Program-made: the position numbers and the translations under genes
The notes under the pieces: model-generated
What the model was told of the DNA's origin: nothing
Database searches by the model: none
Seen by the model: the letters and a program-made list of their open reading frames with translations, nothing else
Shown: one piece after another, positions 8,537-14,982 of the stretch
How positions within the stretch are numbered: the stretch's first letter is position 1
Layout of the letters: each line of letters starts with the position of its first letter
Source: Fibrobacter sp.
Lineage (GTDB): Bacteria; Fibrobacterota; Fibrobacteria; Fibrobacterales; Fibrobacteraceae
Length of the DNA: 64,000 bases
Assembly (NCBI GenBank): GCA_024398815.1
Contig: JAKSIL010000009.1
Span: 1 to 64,000 of the forward strand
Direction of reading: 5' to 3'

Positions 8537-8827
8537 ATGGCTGAAACAAAGAAAACCGCTGCTAAGAAACCCGCTGCCAAGAAGGTAGCTGCCAAGGCTG
8601 CTCCGAAGGCTGCCGCTAAGAAGGCTGCTCCGAAGGCTGCTGCTAAGAAGGCTGCTCCGAAGGCCGCTGCCAAGCCGGCTGCCAAGAAGGCTGCTCCGAA
8701 GGCTGCTGCTAAGCCGGCTGCCAAGAAGGCTGCTCCGAAGGCCGCTGCTAAGAAGGCTGCTCCGAAGGCCGCTCCGAAGGCTGCTGCTAAGAAGCCGGCT
8801 GCCAAGAAGGCTCCTGCCAAGAAGTAA
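8537..8827 (+). CDS. Histone H1-like Lys/Ala/Pro-rich DNA-binding protein
   Basis: 96 residues consisting almost entirely of iterations such as KKAAPKAAAK and KPAAKKAAPK. The composition matches the tails of eukaryotic H1 and bacterial H1-like proteins (Hc1/Hc2, AlgP), which bind and compact DNA through lysines. The start at 8537 is chosen because AAGGAAG lies 7 nt upstream; the frame is open 20 codons further upstream but without a ribosome site. The DNA repeats mirror the peptide repeats, so length probably varies between strains. A strong promoter and a terminator frame it as a single-gene unit. The role in nucleoid organisation is inferred from composition only. Confidence 0.85.
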   Translation: MAETKKTAAKKPAAKKVAAKAAPKAAAKKAAPKAAAKKAAPKAAAKPAAKKAAPKAAAKPAAKKAAPKAAAKKAAPKAAPKAAAKKPAAKKAPAKK

Positions 8828-8849
8828 TTCTTCCAGAATCTTTCAAAGA

Positions 8850-8880
8850 GGACTCGCGCAAGCGAGCCCTTTTTGTTTTT
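8850..8880 (+). terminator. Rho-independent terminator after the H1-like gene
   Basis: Stem CTCGC/GCGAG, extended by G-C pairs around a mismatch, with loop GCAA, followed by a T-rich run. Confidence 0.8.
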
Positions 8881-8930
8881 ATCAGATGCCCTTTGCTAAG
8901 GACCGCAGCCGACACACTCCATTTTGTTGC

Positions 8931-8936
8931 TATCTT
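8931..8936 (+). promoter_or_regulatory. Predicted -10 box, leaderless start at 8943
   Basis: TATCTT with a 6-nt gap before ATG 8943 and no Shine-Dalgarno between them. Confidence 0.45.
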
Positions 8937-8942
8937 TATCGC

Positions 8943-9320
8943 ATGATTTCCGAAAAAGACCTTGAAGAATTGCAGAACACTCCCATCGACGAACGCGTAA
9001 AGCGCGTCGAAAAACTTCTTGAAGAAAAAGAAGACCCCCGCGGCTTCGAGCTCGGGCTCCTCCTAGCTCTGAAAATGGCGCAGGAAATCCGCGAAAAGAA
9101 GCCCCTCGGTAGCGAATCGGGCGATCTCGTTGCCAGCTGGAACGGAAAATATCCGGATTCCGTTATCGAAGAGGCCATCGCCAGTGCAAAAGAATTCATG
9201 ACGCACCCGGGAAAGCTCGCCGAGAAAATCAAGGCCGGCATGATGAAGCAGAACAAGGCCGACGAAGAAAACAAAGACGACACCCAAGCAAAAAACGACG
9301 AGGCAAGCGATGCAGAATAA
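8943..9320 (+). CDS. Conserved-type hypothetical acidic protein
   Basis: 125 residues, not recognised. It starts MISEKDLEELQNTPIDERVKRVEKLL, is predicted mostly helical, and ends in a highly charged, disordered tail (KADEENKDDTQAKNDEASDAE region). The start at 8943 is preferred over an upstream in-frame ATG at 8886 because a TATCTT box sits 6 nt before it. The last 11 nt overlap the start of the Ppx/GppA gene, so the two are probably co-translated and may work together. No signal peptide or membrane segment is present. Confidence 0.7.
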   Translation: MISEKDLEELQNTPIDERVKRVEKLLEEKEDPRGFELGLLLALKMAQEIREKKPLGSESGDLVASWNGKYPDSVIEEAIASAKEFMTHPGKLAEKIKAGMMKQNKADEENKDDTQAKNDEASDAE

Positions 9321-10260
9321 ACTCCAGGCCACCGTCGACATCGGCAGCCACAGCTGCATTCTGCTGATAGCCGCCTTCGAACCCGACAACTCCACGCCCC
9401 AACCCGACGAGACACCCGTCGCAAACGAATCAAGCGCAGAACAGCCCGTCGCTCCGCGCATGAAATTGGTCCCGAAACTGCAGAAAGTGGAAATCTGCCG
9501 CTTGGGCGAAGACATTTACGAACACGGCGCCATCACCGAAAGCCGCATCCAGGAACTCACGAAAATCATGATCAAGTTCCGCATGGACTTGCACGCCCTG
9601 GGCGCCGACCTCAAGGCCGTCGCCATGACCGAAGCCATGCGCAAGGCAAGTAACCCCGACCAGGTCATCGAAGCCGTCGAAAAGGCCATCTGGGTCAAGC
9701 CCCGCATCATCACCGGCGAAGAAGAAGCAAATCTCACCTTCCGCTCCGTCAAGGAATGGCACGGCAAAGACATCGTCACCATCGATATCGGCGGCGGTTC
9801 CACCGAACTTTCCAACGGAAGCACCAGCTTCTCGATTCCGGTGGGCGCACTCAAGATGTTCAAGGCCATGGGCCCCATCCCCGGTCCTGAATACAAGAAA
9901 TTTGTCAAGGAAACGTTCAAGGAAGTGAGCTTCAAGGGAATGACCAAGAAGCCTGTGTACCTTATCGGCGGGACGGGAACGGCTCTCGCCATGGTCTTCT
10001 TGAACAAGCCCCAGTTCGACTACAAGTCCATCGAAGGTCTGGAACTATCCATAAGCGACCTGGATGCCGTCACCACGCGAATCACGAACCTTTCCAGGGA
10101 ACTGCGCGCCATGCTGCCCGGCCTTGAAAACGGCCGAAGCGACGTCATCATCTGCGGTTTGTTCTGGCTCAAGTCCCTTCTGGAAAAACTCCGCGTAGAG
10201 ACTTTCAAGATTAGCACGGCAGGTCTCCGTTTCGGGCTTCTGTACCCGCCGGAAAACTAG
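9310..10260 (+). CDS. Ppx/GppA-family phosphatase
   Basis: 316 residues, the single-domain form of the exopolyphosphatase/guanosine pentaphosphatase family (ASKHA fold). Visible motifs are the phosphate-1 loop TVDIGSHSCILLIA, the ITGEEEANLTF catalytic-glutamate region, the phosphate-2 loop VTIDIGGGSTELS and the GGTGTALAMV segment. It should hydrolyse polyphosphate or pppGpp in the cytoplasm. An insertion of about 35 residues rich in Pro, Glu and Ser (residues about 22-55) follows the first strand. Its TAG stop shares the palindromic CTAG with the stop of the convergent methyltransferase gene. Confidence 0.88.
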   Translation: MQNKLQATVDIGSHSCILLIAAFEPDNSTPQPDETPVANESSAEQPVAPRMKLVPKLQKVEICRLGEDIYEHGAITESRIQELTKIMIKFRMDLHALGADLKAVAMTEAMRKASNPDQVIEAVEKAIWVKPRIITGEEEANLTFRSVKEWHGKDIVTIDIGGGSTELSNGSTSFSIPVGALKMFKAMGPIPGPEYKKFVKETFKEVSFKGMTKKPVYLIGGTGTALAMVFLNKPQFDYKSIEGLELSISDLDAVTTRITNLSRELRAMLPGLENGRSDVIICGLFWLKSLLEKLRVETFKISTAGLRFGLLYPPEN

Positions 10261-11267
10261 CACTCCACGAGGGTGGCCACCAAACAACTGTCCTTGGTAG
10301 CGCCGCTCCCTACAAAATCGACATCCTGCCCGCGCATCCATGCTGTGCGGGCATTTTTATGTCGGGTGCGTACAGCGGCAAGCACATCGCGAGCAAAATG
10401 TTCCAGTTTGAATTCGCTGTAGTTGGAACTCACCATGAAGAACCCGCCTTCGTTCAAAAGGCCTGCGCATTCTTCCACGAGCGGCATCAGGTGTTCGCGC
10501 ACGTTGAAGTTGAAGCCCTTGAAGCGGGCGAAACTAGGCGGGTCCAAAACGATTCCATCGAAGCGCAAGCCCTTTTTCAAAGCCCAGCGCACATACTCGA
10601 TGGCATTTCCCTTGAAAAATTCCCCGGGGCGCAAGTCCAAACCGTTCAAGGCGTAGTTTTCGCGGCCCTTGTCGAGAATTTTTCCGCTGATGTCGGCGTT
10701 GGTGGCGATTTCGGCACCGCCCAGGCGCGCATGCACCGAGAAACTGCAGGTGTAACTGAACAAATTCAAAAAACGGAGGCCCGGCGCAGCATTCTCCACA
10801 GAATTAAACTGCGCGGCACCAGCAGCCGTTTTCATGGCGCGAAAACGTTCCTCCACCTCGAGGCGCACGGAACGCATATCCAAAAAGAGCCCGGGGTTCA
10901 CCGTATCGAGCAAATCTACATGGAACTTGGCGCAACCTTCGCGCACAATACCCACAGCCAATTCGCGCGTTCCTACAGCCACCTCCATGGGAGGATTCTC
11001 CAGGGATTTTCCGGAACTGGAAAGTCTCTCCTTGACGACAAGGCATACCGGATTGAAAACCTCACGAACAGCAGCGACGATTTCTGCCTTTTGCGACAAA
11101 AGTTCCGAACCAAAAAACTGAATTTGAAAACGCTCTCCAAAACGGTCCAGGGTAAGTCCAGGCATTCCGTCGGAAACACCGTTCACAACACGGTAAGCGT
11201 CCGTCTTTTCCAAAAGACTTGCTCGTAAGCTATCGGAAAAACGTAAAATTTTCTCAAAATCGGGCAT
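10257..11267 (-). CDS. Class I SAM-dependent rRNA methyltransferase (RlmI/RlmK-like)
   Basis: 336 residues from the ATG at 11267. Features are PGLTLDRFGERFQIQFF (the domain before the methyltransferase), the family motif NPGLFLDMRSVR, the SAM-binding LNLFSYTCSFSVHA and the catalytic-type VLDPPSFARFKGF. These place it with the RlmI/YccW type of 23S rRNA cytosine or guanine methyltransferases, although the N-terminal PUA domain of RlmI is not evident. The frame is open 40 codons further upstream. The ATG at 11267 is preferred because it opens a family-like N-terminus and a TATTTT box ends 6 nt before it, while the upstream extension runs into the divergent sigma factor gene. Confidence 0.85.
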   Translation of the reverse strand: MPDFEKILRFSDSLRASLLEKTDAYRVVNGVSDGMPGLTLDRFGERFQIQFFGSELLSQKAEIVAAVREVFNPVCLVVKERLSSSGKSLENPPMEVAVGTRELAVGIVREGCAKFHVDLLDTVNPGLFLDMRSVRLEVEERFRAMKTAAGAAQFNSVENAAPGLRFLNLFSYTCSFSVHARLGGAEIATNADISGKILDKGRENYALNGLDLRPGEFFKGNAIEYVRWALKKGLRFDGIVLDPPSFARFKGFNFNVREHLMPLVEECAGLLNEGGFFMVSSNYSEFKLEHFARDVLAAVRTRHKNARTAWMRGQDVDFVGSGATKDSCLVATLVEC

Positions 11268-11375
11268 ATAAAAAAAATAAAAAAAAATTTGGCGAACATC
11301 AAAAAACATCCGTATTAAATAGTCGGAGGGCCGAATAAGCGGTCCCCTAAACAGGCTCCAAAGGAAGCCAACATT

Positions 11376-12212
11376 ATGAACGATCAATCACAAACGTTCA
11401 ACTGGATTAAGGACAAGTTCAAAGAAGAACGTCCACTTTCGCAGCTCGAAGAAACAGAACTCTTCAAGCTCATGCGGAACAAAGATACATCGGAGATCGT
11501 AAGAAACAGCGCTCGGGCTCACCTGCTCCACGCCAATATGAAATTCGTGATTCAAGTCTCCCAGCAGTTCTACAACGACACGCTCACTCCCGAAGAATTG
11601 GTCAACGAAGGCGCCATCGGCCTTTTGCGCGCCATCGAAAGCTTTGACTACACGCGCGGAGTCCACTTCATAACGTACGCCGTATGGTGGATAAGGGCTT
11701 TTATTGCACGCGCCATAAGCGAAAAAGGAGCGCTGGTTCGCCTGCCGCTCAACCAACAGACGCGTTTGCACAAAGAGCTGCGAAAAGTCAAAGACAAGCA
11801 AGAGTTGGGCGATGAAATCCGTAAACTCGACGCCATCTCGAGCAGACCCAGTTCGCTTTCGGAACCTGTCGGTCAAAATTCTACGCGTCTTGAGGAAATC
11901 ATCACGGACGAAACGCAGAATGCAGCCGACAGAGCTGTAGAAGACGAACTTCTTCGACACTTTACCGATAAAATGTTGAACAAACTTCCTGAAAGGGAAA
12001 AGAACATTCTTGTCGAAATGTACGGGCTCAACAAAAAAGAACCCAAAAGCATTCGCGAAATCAGTCACTCCATGGGACTTTCACGCGAAAGGGTCCGCCA
12101 ACTGCGGGACCAGGCGGTAACGCGCCTAAGAAACTTGAACTGCGACGGTCACCTGGACCAGACGCTGCAAGAATACGGATGCAGTTGCGTATTTATCCGT
12201 CCAAATTCCTAA
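11376..12212 (+). CDS. RNA polymerase sigma factor, sigma-70 family (non-primary)
   Basis: 278 residues, too short for the primary RpoD and lacking its region 1.1. Region 2 is clear (LLHANMKFVIQVSQQF, EELVNEGAIGLLRAIESFDY, FITYAVWWIRAFIARAI), as is region 4 (LPEREKNILVEMYGL, IREISHSMGLSRERVRQL). It belongs with group 2 or RpoH-like alternative sigma factors; which one cannot be decided here. A good AAGGAAG site precedes the ATG. The 3' end overlaps the convergent nrdR gene by 20 nt, so the two mRNAs would be antisense at their ends. Confidence 0.9.
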   Translation: MNDQSQTFNWIKDKFKEERPLSQLEETELFKLMRNKDTSEIVRNSARAHLLHANMKFVIQVSQQFYNDTLTPEELVNEGAIGLLRAIESFDYTRGVHFITYAVWWIRAFIARAISEKGALVRLPLNQQTRLHKELRKVKDKQELGDEIRKLDAISSRPSSLSEPVGQNSTRLEEIITDETQNAADRAVEDELLRHFTDKMLNKLPEREKNILVEMYGLNKKEPKSIREISHSMGLSRERVRQLRDQAVTRLRNLNCDGHLDQTLQEYGCSCVFIRPNS

Positions 12213-12636
12213 TTTGCTTGACGAACTCGCCCACTTCCTTGAATTCACGGTAGATGGACGCAAATCGCACGTATGCGACAGGATCCAACTTTTTGAGTTC
12301 CTGCATGACGAGGTTGCCGATTTTATCGTAGCCCACTTCAAAATTATCGTTCACGGGGAGCGCGTTTTCGACGCGGGTGGCGAGCTGTTCAATGTCGTCC
12401 ATGGTAAGTGGGCGCTTTTTGCAGGAGTTCATGATTCCACGAATCAGCTTTTCGCGCTGGAACGGTTCCTTGGCCCCGCTGCGCTTGATGACCGTCAGCG
12501 GCTGGACTTCAATGTACTCGCGGGTCGTAAAGCGACGACCGCATTCCAGGCATTCACGGCGCCTGCGGATGGATGTACCACTCACGCGGCTATCGACGAC
12601 CTTGTCGTTGTCATTTTTGCAGAAAGGGCAAATCAT
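12193..12636 (-). CDS. nrdR: Transcriptional repressor NrdR
   Basis: 147 residues with an N-terminal zinc ribbon (CPFCKNDNDKVVDSR, RRRECLECGRRFTTRE) and an ATP-cone (VIKRSGAKEPFQREKLIRG). NrdR senses ATP/dATP and represses ribonucleotide reductase genes by binding NrdR boxes. Neither the reductase nor an obvious NrdR-box pair is within reach of this gene. A TATATT box ends 6 nt upstream of the ATG. Confidence 0.96.
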   Translation of the reverse strand: MICPFCKNDNDKVVDSRVSGTSIRRRRECLECGRRFTTREYIEVQPLTVIKRSGAKEPFQREKLIRGIMNSCKKRPLTMDDIEQLATRVENALPVNDNFEVGYDKIGNLVMQELKKLDPVAYVRFASIYREFKEVGEFVKQIRNLDG

Positions 12637-12642
12637 GGCTAG

Positions 12643-12648
12643 AATATA
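12643..12648 (-). promoter_or_regulatory. Predicted -10 box, leaderless start of nrdR
   Basis: TATATT on the minus strand, a 6-nt gap, then the ATG at 12636; no Shine-Dalgarno. Confidence 0.5.
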
Positions 12649-12677
12649 GGTTATTTTGGGGCAAAAAGTACATAAAA

Positions 12678-12699
12678 GTCCCTGATTTTAGTCAGGGAC
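12678..12699 (-). terminator. Rho-independent terminator after transketolase
   Basis: A perfect 8-bp stem GTCCCTGA/TCAGGGAC with a 6-nt loop is followed on the minus strand by a T-rich tract. It separates tkt from nrdR. Confidence 0.85.
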
Positions 12700-12728
12700 G
12701 ATTATTAGAACTCTTTATTCAAATGGTC

Positions 12729-14801
12729 TTAGTTGCAAGCCTTGAAGTCGGCGACGTTCTGGGCGAATTCAGCGAGGTATTCCTTGGCAGCCTTCACGAC
12801 AGCTTCCGGAACGTAACCGAATTCCTTTTCCAAAACACCTGCCGGAGCGGATGCACCGAAGCGTTCGAGGCCAATTGCCTTGCCGAAACCACCGACAACG
12901 CGGTCGAAGAGAACCGGGAGGCCGCTGGAAAGGGCGAGCACCGGAGTCCACGGGGCGAGAACGCTGTCGCGGAACTGCTTAGACTGCTTGAGGAAGAGAG
13001 CCGGGCTGATCATGGAAACCACGCGGACGGACTTGCCTTCGGCGCGGAGGATTTCGGCAGCCTGGTGTTCGAGAAGAACGTCGGAGCCGTTAGCCACGAG
13101 CGTGAGGTCGGGCTTCTTGCCAGCGGCAGTATTGTCGCTCACGATGTAGGCACCGTTACGGCAGGCCTTGGCATCTTCGTAACGATTGTCGCCCGGGAGC
13201 GTGTTCACCACCTGGCGGGTAAGGATGAGGGCCGTCGGGCTATCGGTATTTTCGAAAGCCATTTCCCAGGCGGCGAGAGTTTCAAAAGCGTCAGCCGGGC
13301 GGAGGACGAGCATTTCGGCCTTGCCGGATTCCTTCGTGAGGCTTTCGAGCAAGCGAATCTGCGTTTCGTGTTCAATCGGCTGGTGGGTCGGGCCGTCTTC
13401 GCCAACGCGGAAGCTGTCGTGCGTGAACACGTACTTGACCGGGAGGCCCATGAGAGCAGCCATACGGATGGCGGGCTTCATGAAGTCACTGAAGACGAAG
13501 AAGGTGGCGCAAATCGGATAGAGGCCGCCGTGCAAGGCGATACCGTTGCAAATAGCGCCCATCGTAAGTTCCGCGACACCGACCTGGACAAATGCGCCCT
13601 TGAAGTCGTTCGGGCGGAAGATGCCGGTCTTGTTGAGGAAGGCCTGCGTATTGTCGGAGTTGGAAAGGTCTGCGGAACTGCAGATGATGTTGTGGAAGTT
13701 TTCGGCGAGGTAGCCAAGCACCGTGCCGCTCGTTACGCGAGTGGCAACGCCTTCCTTTATCGGGAGGTTGGAAAGGTTGAGCTTCGGACCCTTGCCAGTG
13801 AGCCATTCATTGAGAGTGGCGGACTTTTCGGCATTTTCCTTGTCCCAGGCGGCCTTCTGCTTTTTCCATTCGGCAGCGATGCCGCGGAGTTCCTGCATGC
13901 GGGCTTCGAAGCCGGCCTTCACGTCGTCGAACACCTGGAACGGATCGTCCGGGTTACCGCCGAGGTTCTTGACCGTTGCGGAAGTGGAAGCGCCGGCAGC
14001 ATTGAGCGGCTGGCCGTGCGTGCTGACTTCGCCTTCGTAGCTCTTGCCGTCTTCGGCAACAGCACCCTTGGCCATCGTGGTATGACCATAGACCAAGGTC
14101 GGACGTTCGGTTTCAGCCCAAGCGGCCTGGAAGGCCTTGCGGAGTTCGGCAATGTTAGAGCCATCGCACTCGATGACGCGGAAGCCCCAGGATTCGTACT
14201 GCTTCACGAAGTCGTGGCTCATCACGTCGTTCGTCTTGCAGCTGAGCTGCACCTGGTTGGCATCGTAGAAGAAAATCAAATTGGAAAGCTTGAGGTGACC
14301 GGCAACGCGACCCACGCCGTAAGCGATTTCTTCTTCGAGGCCGCCGTCAGAAACGAGGCAGACCGTCTTGTGTTCGATGATGGAGCCGAAGCGTTCCACC
14401 ATGAAGCGTTCGGCGATGGCGGCGCCAAGGGCGATGCCGTGGCCGATGCCGAGCGGGCCCGAGGAGTTTTCGATACCGCGCATCACGTTCACTTCCGGGT
14501 GACCCGGCGTGTGGCTGTTGAGTTGGCGGAAGTCCTTCACGTCGTCAAGGCTCATGCGGCCGGTGAGGACAAGCTCGGAGTAGAGGAGCGGGCTCATGTG
14601 GCCCGGATCCATGAAGAAGCGGTCGCGGGCCATCCAGTTCGGATCGTCCGGATCAAAGCGCAAGAATTCAGCAAAAAGGAGCGTGATTGCGTCGGCTGCG
14701 CCCATGGCTCCACCCGGATGGCCGGACTTTGCCTTCTGCACCATGGCGGCGGAAAGAATACGGACGTTGTCTGCTGCTTTTGTAACCAAAGAATCTTGCA
14801 C
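12729..14801 (-). CDS. tkt: Transketolase
   Basis: 690 residues, full length. Transketolase moves two-carbon ketol units between pentose-pathway sugars using thiamine diphosphate. Signatures are KSGHPGGAMGAADAI near the N-terminus, DPGHMSPLLYSELVL, HTPGHPE, the TPP-binding CLVSDGGLEEEIAYGVGRVAGHL (GDG-type motif written SDGG here), and the pyrimidine-domain FTHDSFRVGEDGPTHQPIEH. The start is GTG at 14801, with an AGAGG ribosome site 7 nt upstream. A terminator follows. It is transcribed divergently from the membrane glycosyltransferase gene. Confidence 0.96.
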   Translation of the reverse strand: MQDSLVTKAADNVRILSAAMVQKAKSGHPGGAMGAADAITLLFAEFLRFDPDDPNWMARDRFFMDPGHMSPLLYSELVLTGRMSLDDVKDFRQLNSHTPGHPEVNVMRGIENSSGPLGIGHGIALGAAIAERFMVERFGSIIEHKTVCLVSDGGLEEEIAYGVGRVAGHLKLSNLIFFYDANQVQLSCKTNDVMSHDFVKQYESWGFRVIECDGSNIAELRKAFQAAWAETERPTLVYGHTTMAKGAVAEDGKSYEGEVSTHGQPLNAAGASTSATVKNLGGNPDDPFQVFDDVKAGFEARMQELRGIAAEWKKQKAAWDKENAEKSATLNEWLTGKGPKLNLSNLPIKEGVATRVTSGTVLGYLAENFHNIICSSADLSNSDNTQAFLNKTGIFRPNDFKGAFVQVGVAELTMGAICNGIALHGGLYPICATFFVFSDFMKPAIRMAALMGLPVKYVFTHDSFRVGEDGPTHQPIEHETQIRLLESLTKESGKAEMLVLRPADAFETLAAWEMAFENTDSPTALILTRQVVNTLPGDNRYEDAKACRNGAYIVSDNTAAGKKPDLTLVANGSDVLLEHQAAEILRAEGKSVRVVSMISPALFLKQSKQFRDSVLAPWTPVLALSSGLPVLFDRVVGGFGKAIGLERFGASAPAGVLEKEFGYVPEAVVKAAKEYLAEFAQNVADFKACN

Positions 14802-14982
14802 GATTTAACCTCTTTAGGTTTTGAATTTTACGCGCCAAATCTAGTTTTTTTGCCGCAATATCTCAAGGTCTAAAGAGCAAGTATATAGGGAATAAAAGAA
14901 AAAGTTATATTTTGTCACGTTAAGTCAAAACGGCTTGTCGCCCCCCGTGGAGCGGTTTTTGTCGTTATGAAAGGTCTCAAAA

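Noticed and set aside
12573-14873. A 766-codon open frame opposite transketolase (plus strand)
   Set aside because: It is the antisense shadow of a strongly biased, certain tkt gene; its translation has no recognisable domain. The same applies to long antisense frames at 4684-6093, 40973-42766, 55875-57296 and 16342-17298.
14900-14982. Possible riboswitch or attenuator before the membrane glycosyltransferase
   Set aside because: GC-rich words are present (CCCCCCGTGG, GAGCGG), but no consistent stem or known riboswitch core could be drawn.
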